This document shows, piece by piece, positions 41,009-50,182 of a DNA stretch of 64,000 nucleotides. Source of the stretch: Streptomyces sp. NBC_00377 (GTDB lineage: Bacteria; Actinomycetota; Actinomycetes; Streptomycetales; Streptomycetaceae). The stretch spans positions 2,046,001 to 2,110,000 of the forward strand of contig NZ_CP107958.1 of assembly GCF_036075115.1 (NCBI RefSeq). Direction: 5' to 3'. Every line of letters starts with the position of its first letter. Position 1 is the stretch's first letter. The notes under the pieces were generated by a model. It did not search any database, was not told where the DNA came from, and saw only the letters and a program-made list of their open reading frames with translations. A program made the translations under genes and the position numbers.

Positions 41009-41899
41009 TCACGCCGCCGCGTAGCTGGCGCGGAACAGATCCTGCGCCCGCCCTACATCCCTCGGCGTGCGGAGCTGGACCTCCAGGTCACCCGTCCCGT
41101 GGTGGCCGAGACCGGACACGTCCCGGGTGAACCCGGGAAGGAGGTCGACGCACTTTGGGTCGACCTTCAGGTAGACCAGGAGCTTGCTCCGCTGGGGCGG
41201 GCACACGCAGGCGAAGTTCCGCAGTCGCTGATACGCCCGGTACTGCTTGCGCTCAACGCGGTTGACGCCGTCGCCAAGCCCAAGCAGCACCTCGTCGACC
41301 GCGTTCGCCAGCTCCACCATCGACGCGCCCTGCCCGTCGGCTGCCGCCGGTGCGCCGGCCTTACGACGCACTCGACGGGCTACCTGCATGCCGCCGCTCA
41401 CGGACGCCACGGTCTCAAGCCCGAGCAGGTCACTGCCGAAGAGTCGGTAGCGGACCAGGTCGATCGACCTTCGGTGCTCACGCACGGCGTGTACGTCGTA
41501 GTGCGTGAAGTCGCCCGCGATACAGATCAGGCGCGGTCCGCTCCACAGCACCTGGGACGCGGCCGTACCCCCGAGCCGGTCGCGGACCAGGTGCTCGAAC
41601 TCGGCCCGGTGGTCCATCAGCCACGAGAGGTAGAACAGGCCCTGGTTGATGACGCCGGCATCGACGCCCCGCTTGTACTCGACGATGACCGGCGAGCCGT
41701 TCTCGTCCAGCCCGAGCGAGTCGATCCGGCCCCTGTGGACCGGTCCGGTGCCGTACTCGCTCGCCAGGAAACGGACGCCCAACAGCGTCTCCATGTGCGT
41801 CTCGACAAGGCCCTGCACATCCGCCTCGGCATCAGCGAGACGCGGCGCAACCTCGGACACACCACTACTCGTCGCGTGGAACAGCTTCAGACCCGACAC
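41009..41899 (-). CDS. PD-(D/E)XK nuclease with DUF5655 domain
   Basis: A 296-residue protein. Residues 1-150 are a NucS/DUF91-like nuclease: QGLVETHMETLLGVRFLASE, GRIDSLGLDENGSPVIVEYK with Asp and the E-x-K pair, then INQGLFYLSWLMDHRAEFEH. Residues 195-296 match DUF5655 (MVELANAVDEVLLGLGDGVN, YLKVDPKCVDLLPGFTRDVS). GTG 41899 is preceded by AGGAGG; the longer frame to 42139 adds unrelated residues. Proteins of this type are common in bacteria, often among defence or mobile genes, with untested substrates. Confidence 0.8.
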   Translation of the reverse strand: MSGLKLFHATSSGVSEVAPRLADAEADVQGLVETHMETLLGVRFLASEYGTGPVHRGRIDSLGLDENGSPVIVEYKRGVDAGVINQGLFYLSWLMDHRAEFEHLVRDRLGGTAASQVLWSGPRLICIAGDFTHYDVHAVREHRRSIDLVRYRLFGSDLLGLETVASVSGGMQVARRVRRKAGAPAAADGQGASMVELANAVDEVLLGLGDGVNRVERKQYRAYQRLRNFACVCPPQRSKLLVYLKVDPKCVDLLPGFTRDVSGLGHHGTGDLEVQLRTPRDVGRAQDLFRASYAAA

Positions 41900-42645
41900 C
41901 TCCCCCTCCTCGACTCGAAGATCGAGAACAACAAGGAGGGGCGCGATTGTTTCCGCGAGGGGCTGCGGGCGTGTGAAGGAAACGTGAGAGGCCGGAGCCA
42001 GCGCGACCCGCTGCGTCCCACGAACCTCCGGCATCACCTCACCCCGCATACGTCCCACAAAAACACTGATACGCCGCCAGCTGGGCACGAAGACGCTGGC
42101 CAGAACGCCCGCGAGGCGGATAGGCCAGGCTTCTTCCAAGCGCCCATCCCATGCTCCCCCTCCCTCGCGTGAGTGCTAATTCGACGGCCCTGCTCCGGGA
42201 CAACACGGCAGCCTCGCCGCGCCTTAACCGCCGTCTCCGGCAGGTCACAGCTCCCCGCTGCCGGCGATCACGTCGCCATCAAAGGAAACGATCAAGTTGC
42301 ACCCGTAAAGGGTCTGCTCCGCGCCGACCCGATGCTGAGCGGGCCCCTCATCTGTCTTGGGAAGCCGCCAGGAACCCCCATTAGGGAGGCCACCACCCAA
42401 CTGTCAAGGATCGCCACACACTCCACGTGATGCGTCATCGGAAACACGTGGAGACACTGCCGACGGCCCCAAGCAGCGATGCTTCCGCCGATTGGGCCCT
42501 ATGCAACTCACCTCCAACGCTGAGCGGAGCAGGGTATCCGTCAATGGCCGGTTACCGAAACCGGTGATTCTGCGGACTATTGGCAGTCCACCGCGTCTCC
42601 CCGCTTCCCCACTGCCGCGGAAGCAACTAAGCCCGAAAGGCACTG
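41900..42645. promoter_or_regulatory. intergenic region with palindromic promoter element E
   Basis: CCGGTT and AACCGG flank ACCGA at 42548-42564. The plus face has ACTATT (42576-42581) and the minus face TACCCT (42536-42531), both 11 nt beyond the arm. The plus face lies 65 bases before the excisionase-like gene and shares ATTGG..GTCCACCGC with element D. The rest of the 746 bases shows no convincing gene. Confidence 0.5.
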
Positions 42646-42930
42646 TTGACAGGAATGCCCAGTCCAAGCGGCGAAACGCCTCACGGCCAGTTCAGCCCCG
42701 AGTACATCCGCGCCACCTGGAGTGGGACGGCGAGCGTCGAGGACGCCGCCCAGGCGTTCGGCTTGTCGAGATCGAAGAGCTACGACCTCGTTCGCCGCGG
42801 AGAATTCCCATGCCGAGTGCTACCGATAGGCCGCACCGCCCGCGTCGTCACAGCCTCGCTCCTCCGCGTACTCGAGAGTGGCGAACCGGAGTACAACGGA
42901 GCCTCCAGTGCAAGCCCCAATTCGCCATGA
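42646..42930 (+). CDS. excisionase-like helix-turn-helix protein
   Basis: A 94-residue protein with a MerR/Xis-type HTH: ASVEDAAQAFGLSRSKSYDL, VRRGEFPCRVLPIGRTARVV, TASLLRVLES. This matches the small HTH proteins that usually precede tyrosine integrases in actinobacterial integrative elements and assist excision. TTG 42646 has AAAGG five bases upstream. Downstream are strong hairpins and transposase debris instead of an integrase gene. Confidence 0.75.
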   Translation: MTGMPSPSGETPHGQFSPEYIRATWSGTASVEDAAQAFGLSRSKSYDLVRRGEFPCRVLPIGRTARVVTASLLRVLESGEPEYNGASSASPNSP

Positions 42931-42940
42931 CCAACTGCAC

Positions 42941-42981
42941 GACGACGCCCCGCCGCAGCAAGAAGCCGGCGGGGCGTCGTC
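42941..42981. terminator. strong hairpin, probable terminator
   Basis: A perfect 15-bp stem GACGACGCCCCGCCG with an 11-nt loop, 10 bases after the excisionase-like stop. It lacks a long T-run, as is usual in Streptomyces. Confidence 0.7.
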
Positions 42982-43001
42982 GTATCAGGTCCCGTCTACG
43001 C

Positions 43002-43036
43002 AGGACCCCCGCCGGAAGCAAGCCGACGGGGGTCCT
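43002..43036. terminator. second hairpin, probable terminator
   Basis: A 14-bp stem (AGGACCCCCGCCGG with one G-T-type mismatch) and a 7-nt loop. With the preceding hairpin it forms a double terminator that would insulate the element from the following DNA. Confidence 0.6.
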
Positions 43037-43317
43037 CACGTGTCACGAGCGATCACAGGCGGGTCACCAACCCCGCGGACGCACGCACGCCACAGGGCTC
43101 TGACCTGGACTTATGTACTCACCCTGGACCAACTGGACGCCCGTGGACGGCTTCTACGACATGTGCCACGTAGTACCCAGGGAGGGGCCCAGGATCAGGA
43201 CAGGTGCGTCTTCTGGCCCGTCGAAGCGGTATTGCAGGGTGTTCGGTGGTGTCTCACTCACCCGTCAGACCCTCTCATCTCTCACGACTGCCCCTGTGAC
43301 GGGGGGCATGACTGTAT
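43037..43317. other. no gene seen
   Basis: About 280 bases between the double hairpin and the IS110 remnant hold no frame with convincing coding bias. Confidence 0.4.
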
Positions 43318-43460
43318 GGTCCTGACCAGGTGGGACCTCCCTGGCAGCGTAGCGTTTGAGGCATCGAACGATTTCGCGTCGCGTCTTGCCCTCCTTGATG
43401 CGGCGTTCGCAGCAGTCCTGGGTGCGCAGGTCGACGCGAAGGCGGGTCTGCACGATGAAC
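43318..43460 (-). mobile_element. IS110-family transposase C-terminal remnant
   Basis: The frame encodes RLRVDLRTQDCCERRIKEGK and TRREIVRCLKRYAAREV, matching the end of the IS110 transposase at 58676 (RLRFDPRTQAYYERRTQEGK, TRREIIRCLKRYAAREV). Only the last part of the gene survives, directly joined to an IS3 fragment. Confidence 0.75.
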
Positions 43461-43461
43461 C

Positions 43462-43875
43462 GCTCCGGGATCGGTGGAGGCTCTTGACTCCAGCGGCTGG
43501 CTGGGGCTGGTGTTGAGCGTAGTGGTTGGTCTCGTGCTCGTGGGGTGGGATGTCTCCGATCGCTGTGTGGAGGCGCTGGTTGTTGAACCAGTCGACCCGT
43601 TCCGCGGTTCCGAGTTCGACGTCGGCGAGGCCGTGCCAGGGCCTGCGGGGCTTGATCAGCTCTGTCTTGTAGAGGCCGATCTGGGATTCCATGAGCGCGT
43701 TGTCCAGGTCTTGAACTCGTCGATGAACGCTACGAGCGCTTCGACGGCCGGTCGAGCTCGGCTGCGAAGAAAGCCGAAGCCGCCCTGAGGATCTCGTTCG
43801 CCCGCCGCAGTTCGGCGTTCTCCGCCTTCAGGCGCTTGATCTCAGCAGCCTCGTCCGGAGTCTCAGATTCGGCTC
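43462..43875 (-). mobile_element. IS3-family remnant with internal deletion
   Basis: The right part encodes the end of OrfA (EIKRLKAENAELRRANEIL, RAASAFFAAELDRP, stop at 43730). OrfB then begins (VAFIDEFK) but jumps after a few codons, in another frame, to its C-terminal integrase part (MESQIGLYKTELIKPRRPWH, RVDWFNNQRLHTAIGDIPP). Most of OrfB is deleted, so the element is dead. Confidence 0.75.
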
Positions 43876-44992
43876 GCGGATTTCGACGATGCCTTCCGCT
43901 GCCGCCCGGTTGTCAGATTCCGGCCTGTTCGGACCCACCGCGGCGAAGGGCCGGGGACTATGCTGATGAGCGGACGCCCAGGACCCCGGTGGACGCACGG
44001 CCTGCTGACCACGATGCCACGGGAGCGGATTCTCGTCCGGACCCGTCGCATCTCCGAGGAGATCCCTGTCGGGCACCGAGTCCCGGAGCGCGGAACCCCG
44101 ACCTGGTGACCCACTCACGTCCTCGTACGCCCCGGCCTCGGTCGCACCCCGCCGGGTACGAAGCCCCGCGCCTCGCGGACGGTGCCCGGTGGCGGTCCCG
44201 AGAACACCTGAACGGCTGGAACAGAGGTGTCATGCCTTATTCTGCGGCTGCCCATCCGCCTGCGGCTGCCCATCCGCCTGCGGGGCTCGCGTCCGCTCGC
44301 GCCGCCCTCGTCCCTTCCAGCGGGGCGGGGCGCCATGATCATCTCTCGGGCCCGCGGTCAGCCGTGGAGCGGAGGCGGTTGCGAGCAGCCCGCCGTGGAA
44401 GCGATGTGCCCGCGCCGGCTCAGCCGCCGACAGCCCGCCTGTTGCCGCGGGGATCTCACGGGTCCGTCGCGGAGTCCCGCGCAGCGGCGTCCGGCGAAGA
44501 TGCGCGCGAGCCGAGCCCGGAAGTCCGACCAGGACGTCTCGCCGTCGCCGTACGGCAGCCCGGAATCTCCGTGGTGGTCTCGGAGGCCGCGGCCCTGGAG
44601 GGCTGCGGGTTCGGATCTTCCCCGGGGTGGCGGCGCCGGCGGCTCCCCCACGCGGCCCCAGCCCCCCGTGCCGTACGAGGTGACGGCTTCGGGCGGCCGG
44701 GATTCGACGGAGCGCTGCCACCTGCCGTCGGAGGGATCACCGGCGCCGGCGCCGACTTCACCGGGCTCCTGGTTCACCCGCACGAGCGGCATTGGGATGT
44801 GACCCGACGGTTGCGGGAACCGCTCCTCTCCGAGCGCCAGGCATCACCCGGTGTCGCCTTGGCGGACCGGGCCGACGAGCCGATCGTGGCCTCCCTCCGC
44901 TCCTGGCGCAGGAAAGGCGTCGGAAACGTCCGCGGGCCGGCCGACGGTGCCGTGTTCCTGGCGCTGATTCCCCCCTTGATCCGGTGGTCACC
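43876..44992. other. gene-poor 1.1 kb stretch
   Basis: Long open frames exist on both strands because of the high GC content, but none has a consistent codon bias, ribosome site or recognisable product. A minus-strand frame at 44358-44792 (TSWSDFRARLARIFAGRR) is the best candidate and could be a decayed gene. Confidence 0.4.
44242..44283. repeat. 18-bp tandem repeat
   Basis: CTGCGGCTGCCCATCCGC occurs twice in direct succession (44242-44277), followed by six bases of a third copy. It lies in the gene-poor stretch and has no evident function. Confidence 0.7.
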
Positions 44993-45811
44993 GTGATCCC
45001 CGCCAGCCGGTCGGCGCGGATCCAGGCTCTCGTGGCCGAGCAGGCGGCCCTGCGCGGCGCCCGGGTCGGCCTCCTCGACGTGTGTACGGCGGCGGTGGCG
45101 GCGCTGCCGGTCGGCGGGGCCGGGGTGTCCGCGATGTCCCGCGGCCGGGCGAGTCATCCGCTGTGCAGCACCGACTCCGTCAGTCAGCAGCTGGAAGAAC
45201 TCCAGCTCACACTGGGCGAGGGGCCGTGCGTGGATGCCTTTGTCCTCGGATCCTCGGTCCTCTGCACCGACTTGTTGGCCGGTGAACTCCAGCGGCATTG
45301 GATGGTGTTCGCCGACGCGGCCCTGGAAGCCGGAGCCAGGGCGGTCTTCGCTTTCCCCCTACAGATCGGTGCCATCAGCCCCGGCGTACTCGACCTGTAC
45401 TCCAGCAGCTCGGTCGAGCTGGACGCGGACGAGGTGGCCGATGCGATGGCCCTCGCCGACACTGCCACGCTGCTTCTGCTCGACGCCGGGATCAGCGAGA
45501 CGGGTGTCCCGTCCGGCACCGGCGCCTCGGGCACCGACATGACCGGCACGGACCGGCCGGACGCCGCGCCCTTCGACGACCTGGGCGGTTACCGGGCCGA
45601 GATCGACCAGGCCACCGGCATCCTCATGGTCCAGCTCGGCGTCGGCGTCGAGGAAGCCTTTATCCGGCTGCGCGCCCACGCGTACGCCCGGGGGACACGG
45701 ATCTCGGTGGTCGCCGCCGACGTGGTCGCCCACCGGCTCCTCTTCCCCCCGGAGACGACAGCGTCCAACCCGCAACCGCCGGATGCGCGGCCGCCCGACG
45801 AGGAGCCCTGA
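44993..45811 (+). CDS. GAF-ANTAR domain regulator
   Basis: A 272-residue protein with an N-terminal GAF-like sensor (SQQLEELQLTLGEGPCVDAF, ARAVFAFPLQIGAISPGVLD) and a C-terminal ANTAR RNA-binding domain at about 195-255 (EIDQATGILMVQLGVGVEEA, FIRLRAHAYARGTRISVVAA). ANTAR proteins act as antiterminators by binding paired hairpins in nascent RNA. GTG 44993 has GGTGG upstream; GTG 44984 is also possible. A second GAF-ANTAR gene follows directly, then phosphoketolase. Confidence 0.85.
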   Translation: MIPASRSARIQALVAEQAALRGARVGLLDVCTAAVAALPVGGAGVSAMSRGRASHPLCSTDSVSQQLEELQLTLGEGPCVDAFVLGSSVLCTDLLAGELQRHWMVFADAALEAGARAVFAFPLQIGAISPGVLDLYSSSSVELDADEVADAMALADTATLLLLDAGISETGVPSGTGASGTDMTGTDRPDAAPFDDLGGYRAEIDQATGILMVQLGVGVEEAFIRLRAHAYARGTRISVVAADVVAHRLLFPPETTASNPQPPDARPPDEEP

Positions 45812-45842
45812 TGCTCACGCCCCACAAACAGAGGTGTGCACG

Positions 45843-46568
45843 ATGAAGGAACAGCTGATGGCCCGGACGTTCGTCGAACTGGCGGACAGTCTCGTCGCCG
45901 ACTTCGACCTCATGGACTTCCTGCGCATGCTCACCGACCGCTGCGTCGATCTGCTCGACGCGAGTGCGGCGGGCGTCCTGCTCGCCGACCGCGACGGAGT
46001 GCTGCGCGTCATGGCCGCCTCCGACGAACGGGTGCGCCTCCTCGAACTCTTCCAGCTCCAGAACCACGAAGGCCCCTGCCTGGACTGCTTCCACACCGGG
46101 ACCACCGTCTCCGTTCCCGACCTGCGCGACGAAGCGGCGCGCTGGCCTCTGTTCACCGCCCAGGCGCAGCGCCTCGGCTTCACCGCCGTCCAGGCGCTGC
46201 CCATGCGCCTGCGCGACGAGGCCGTCGGCGCCCTCAACCTCTTCCACACCACCCCGGCGCCCATCAGCCCCGCCGCCACCCCCTTCGCACAGGCCCTCGC
46301 CGACGTCGCCACCATCAGCCTGCTGCAACAACGCACCACCGAGCGCGGCACCCTCCTCAACGAACAGCTGCAGACCGCCCTCAACAGCCGCGTCCTGATC
46401 GAACAGGCCAAGGGGAAGCTCGCCGAACGCCGCCACACGGACATGGAGCGGGCCTTCACGACGCTGCGCGCCTACGCCCGCGCCCACAACCGCCGCCTGG
46501 CGGACGTCGCCCGCGCGTTCATCGACGAAACCGAGCACCTCCCCGGTCTCAGTCCGGGAAATTCCTGA
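45843..46568 (+). CDS. GAF-ANTAR domain regulator
   Basis: A 241-residue protein: GAF domain at residues 15-160 ([60 protein letters not shown]) and ANTAR domain at 175-230 ([40 protein letters not shown]). The GAF domain could sense a small molecule or redox state through its Cys residues. ATG 45843 is 31 bases after the previous gene. The pair may control the phosphoketolase operon by antitermination. Confidence 0.88.
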   Translation: MKEQLMARTFVELADSLVADFDLMDFLRMLTDRCVDLLDASAAGVLLADRDGVLRVMAASDERVRLLELFQLQNHEGPCLDCFHTGTTVSVPDLRDEAARWPLFTAQAQRLGFTAVQALPMRLRDEAVGALNLFHTTPAPISPAATPFAQALADVATISLLQQRTTERGTLLNEQLQTALNSRVLIEQAKGKLAERRHTDMERAFTTLRAYARAHNRRLADVARAFIDETEHLPGLSPGNS

Positions 46569-46593
46569 TCATCCCCTGCGAGAAGGGTTCGTC

Positions 46594-49005
46594 ATGCCAC
46601 TCGGCCCCACGACCGGGACCACCCTCGACACTCCGGGCACGCCCGACCGCCTCGACCGGGAGGAGCTGAGCGCTCTGGACGCCCATTGGCGGGCGGCGAA
46701 CTACCTGGCCGTCGGGCAGATCTACCTCATGGCCAACCCTCTGCTGACCGAGCCATTGGCGCCTGAGCACGTCAAGCCGCGACTGCTCGGGCACTGGGGC
46801 ACCTCACCGGGCCTGAACCTGGTCCACACCCACCTCAACAGGGTCGTCAAGGCGAGGAATCTGGACGCCATCTGTGTCTGGGGGCCCGGTCACGGCGGGC
46901 CGGCCGTGGTGGCGAACTCCTGGCTGGAGGGCAGCTGCACCGAGACGTACCCGGACATCACGCGGGACGCGGCCGGCATGACCCGCCTCTTCCGGCAGTT
47001 CTCCTTCCCGGGCGGCATCCCCAGTCACGTCGCACCCGAGACCCCCGGGTCGATCCACGAGGGCGGCGAGCTGGGCTACTCCCTCTCGCACGCCTACGGG
47101 GCCGCGTTCGACAATGCGGGGCTCCTGGTGGCCTGCGTGATCGGCGACGGTGAGGCCGAGACCGGCCCACTGGCCGCCTCCTGGCACTCGAACAAGTTCC
47201 TCGACCCGGTACGGGACGGTGCCGTCCTGCCGATCCTGCACCTCAATGGCTACAAGATCGCCAATCCGACGGTCCTGGCCCGGATACCGGAGCCCGAACT
47301 CGACGCCCTGCTCAGGGGATACGGCCACGAGCCCCTCCATGTCACCGGGGACGACCCTCACGCCGTTCACCAGACGATGGCTCGCGCCATGGACGAGGCC
47401 CTGGACCGTATCGCCGCCTTCCAGCACGCCGCCCGCACCGGTTCCGTCATCACCGAACGCCCACGCTGGCCGGTGATCGTACTGCGCACACCCAAGGGCT
47501 GGACCGGGCCGGCCGAGGTCGACGGCCTCCCGGTGGAGGGCACCTGGCGAGCGCACCAGGTGCCGTTGCAGGCCGTACGCGAGAACCCGGACCACCTGCG
47601 GCAGTTGGAGCGATGGCTGCGCTCGTACCGGCCCGAGGAACTCTTCGACGAGCACGGACGCCCCCGGGAACAGGTCCTCGCCTGCGTCCCCGACGGCGCA
47701 CACCGCCTGGGCGCCAGCCCGCACACCAACGGCGGCCTGCTGCTGCACGACCTGCCCATGCCGCCCCTGGAGCGGTTCGCCGTCCCGGTCGACAAGCCGG
47801 GCGCGACGGCGCACGAGCCGACCCGCGTCCTCGGCGACCTGCTGGCGCAGGTGATGGCCGACACGGGCGAGCGGCGCGACTTCCGGCTGGTCGGGCCGGA
47901 CGAGACGGCCTCCAACCGCCTTCAGGCCGTCTACGAGGCGAGCGGCAAGGCGTGGGAGGGCCAGGTACTGCCCACGGACGAGCACCTGGAGCGCGGTGGC
48001 CGGGTGGTGGAGATCCTCTCCGAACACACCTGTCAGGGCTGGCTGGAGGGCTATCTCCTCACCGGCCGGCATGGCCTGTTCTCCTGTTACGAGGCTTTCG
48101 TCCACATCGTCGACTCCATGGCGAACCAGCACATCAAGTGGCTGCGCGTCGCCCGCCGGCTCCCCTGGCGCCGCCCGATCGCCTCCCTCAACTACCTGCT
48201 GACCTCGCACGTGTGGCGCCAGGACAGCAACGGCTTCTCACATCAGGACCCCGGTTTCGTCGACCACGTACTGAACAAGTCGCCGGAGGTCGTGCGGGTC
48301 TACTATCCGCCGGACGCCAACACCCTGCTGTGCGTCGCGGATCACGTGCTGCGCAGCCGCGACTACGTCAACGTCGTCGTCGCGGGCAAGCAGCCCTGCT
48401 TCGACTGGCTCGACCTCGACGCCGCCCGCGCGCACTGCGCCCGCGGCGCCGGCATCTGGGACTGGGCCGGCACCGAGTCCGAGCCCGGCGAGCCCGACGT
48501 GGTGCTCGCCTGCGCGGGCGACGTACCCACCCTCGAAGTGCTCGCCGCGGCCTCGCTGCTCCGTCACCACCTGCCCGAACTCGCGGTACGGGTGGTCAAC
48601 GTCGTCGACGTCGCCCGGCTCTTGCCCGCGGAGGAACATCCGCACGGGATGCCCGACAGCGAGTACGACGCGCTGTTCACCCCCGACAAGCCCGTCGTCT
48701 TCGCTTACCACGGCTATCCGTGGCTCATCCACCGGCTCGCCTACCGCCGTGCCAACCACCCGCACCTGCACGTACGCGGCTACAAGGAGGAGGGCAGCAC
48801 CACGACCCCGTTCGACATGGTCGTCCGCAACGACCTCGACCGGTACCGGCTGGTCATGGACGTCATCGACCGAGTGCCCGGTCTCGCGGTCCGCGCGGCT
48901 GCGCTGCGGCAGCGGATGGCCGACGTCCGTTACCGCCATCACGACTGGATCCGCGCCCATGGGGCGGACCTGCCCGAGGTCGCCGAATGGACCTGGAGTC
49001 AGTGA
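46594..49005 (+). CDS. xfp: xylulose-5-phosphate/fructose-6-phosphate phosphoketolase
   Basis: An 803-residue thiamine-diphosphate enzyme that cleaves xylulose 5-phosphate or fructose 6-phosphate with phosphate to acetyl phosphate plus glyceraldehyde 3-phosphate or erythrose 4-phosphate. Both family signatures are present: [20 protein letters not shown] near residue 150 and [18 protein letters not shown] near 182. The C-terminal region contains [20 protein letters not shown]. Length is normal for the family, so the gene looks intact. ATG 46594 has GAGAAGG upstream. In Streptomyces it would divert sugar phosphates to acetyl phosphate, often under stress. Confidence 0.95.
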   Translation: MPLGPTTGTTLDTPGTPDRLDREELSALDAHWRAANYLAVGQIYLMANPLLTEPLAPEHVKPRLLGHWGTSPGLNLVHTHLNRVVKARNLDAICVWGPGHGGPAVVANSWLEGSCTETYPDITRDAAGMTRLFRQFSFPGGIPSHVAPETPGSIHEGGELGYSLSHAYGAAFDNAGLLVACVIGDGEAETGPLAASWHSNKFLDPVRDGAVLPILHLNGYKIANPTVLARIPEPELDALLRGYGHEPLHVTGDDPHAVHQTMARAMDEALDRIAAFQHAARTGSVITERPRWPVIVLRTPKGWTGPAEVDGLPVEGTWRAHQVPLQAVRENPDHLRQLERWLRSYRPEELFDEHGRPREQVLACVPDGAHRLGASPHTNGGLLLHDLPMPPLERFAVPVDKPGATAHEPTRVLGDLLAQVMADTGERRDFRLVGPDETASNRLQAVYEASGKAWEGQVLPTDEHLERGGRVVEILSEHTCQGWLEGYLLTGRHGLFSCYEAFVHIVDSMANQHIKWLRVARRLPWRRPIASLNYLLTSHVWRQDSNGFSHQDPGFVDHVLNKSPEVVRVYYPPDANTLLCVADHVLRSRDYVNVVVAGKQPCFDWLDLDAARAHCARGAGIWDWAGTESEPGEPDVVLACAGDVPTLEVLAAASLLRHHLPELAVRVVNVVDVARLLPAEEHPHGMPDSEYDALFTPDKPVVFAYHGYPWLIHRLAYRRANHPHLHVRGYKEEGSTTTPFDMVVRNDLDRYRLVMDVIDRVPGLAVRAAALRQRMADVRYRHHDWIRAHGADLPEVAEWTWSQ

Positions 49006-50108
49006 CCACGGAGTCAGTGACCACCCGTACGGCAGAGCTGCGGGTGGGGGACGCCGCCGCCGAGGACGCGAAGGCCGTGCTGGCCGCGCTCGCGAGGAGC
49101 CCCGACGGCCTGTCGGGGGGCGAGACGGGTGAGGCGGCCGAGCGGCTCGCGGCCTTCGGGCCGAACGCCGTACGCACGCACCATGTCCGCGTCCTGGCGG
49201 TCCTCGGGCGGCAGCTGCGCAGCGCCCTGCTGATCCTGCTGGCGGTGACGGCCGGGGTCTCGTACTTCTTCGGCGAGCGGACCGGCGCGGTCATCATCGC
49301 GGGGATTCTGGTGCTGAGCGTGGCGCTGGGATTCGTGAACGAGTACCGGGCCGAGAAGGCGGCACAGGCCCTGCACTCGCGGGTGCGGCACACGGCCGTC
49401 GTGGTCCGGGGTGGCCCGGCCACCGAGGTCGACGTGACCGAGTGGTGCCGGGCGATGTCGTGCATCTGACGCTGGGGCAGGTGGTGCCCGCGGACCTGCG
49501 CCTGCTGGAGTGCACCGCGATCAACAACCTCCTCTACGACGCAGGGCAGTTGGCCATCCCCACCGACCACGTCGACCCGGAGCGGCTGCGCGCGCCCTCG
49601 CACTGGGACATCGCCTTCATCCGTCGCTTCATGCTCTTCTTCGGGCCCGTCAGCTCCCTCTTCGACTTCCTCACCTTCGCGGTCATGATCGAGGTCTTCC
49701 ACACCGGCGCCGAGCTGTTCCGCTCCGGTTGGTTCGTGGAGTCCCTCGCCACGCGGGCGCTGGTCGTCTTCGCCATCCGCACGCGCCGGGTGCCGTTCTA
49801 CCGCAGCCGGCCCAGCCACCCCCCCCCTGCTGGTCAGCGCCATAGGTGTCGTCACCGTCGGTGTCGCACTGCCGATGTCCCCGCTCGCGGGACCGCTCGG
49901 CTTCCAGTCCCTGCCACTCGGACTCATCCTCGCCCTGGCCCTGATGGTCGTGCTCTACCTGGTGCTGATCGAGGGCGCCAAACACGTCTTCTACGCCCGC
50001 GCCGACGCACGGGCGGCGCTTCCACCGGGACGCCACCGCACCCTCCGGCACCGCATCCAACGGCGTGCCGGCCGCTTCAGCCACCCCGGACCGCTGCGAC
50101 CCCGGTGA
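48987..50108 (+). pseudogene. MgtA-type P-type ATPase, wrecked
   Basis: The N-terminal part (LARSPDGLSGGETGEAAERL, ALLILLAVTAGVSYFFGERT) and C-terminal part (NNLLYDAGQLAIPTDHVDPE, SLFDFLTFAVMIEVFHTGAE) belong to a magnesium-transporting P-type ATPase. One base is missing near 49441 (DVTEW instead of DVTELVPGDVV). The DKTGT phosphorylation region and most of the catalytic domains are deleted between CTAI and NNLLYD. A nine-C run at 49819 causes a second shift before LLVSAIGVVTVGVALP. It overlaps the phosphoketolase stop and cannot encode a pump. Confidence 0.85.
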
Positions 50109-50182
50109 CAGGCTGTCACCGGGGCCATCAGCGGCACCGCGTCGCACCGGGACGATCGTGTCGCCCCGGGCGGCCGGGGCCA

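Noticed and set aside
43836-44996. 386-codon plus-strand open frame
   Set aside because: It starts in antisense IS3 sequence, spans a tandem repeat and has no consistent codon bias or recognisable domain.
46804-48210. 468-codon minus-strand open frame
   Set aside because: It is antisense to phosphoketolase, whose signatures are unambiguous.
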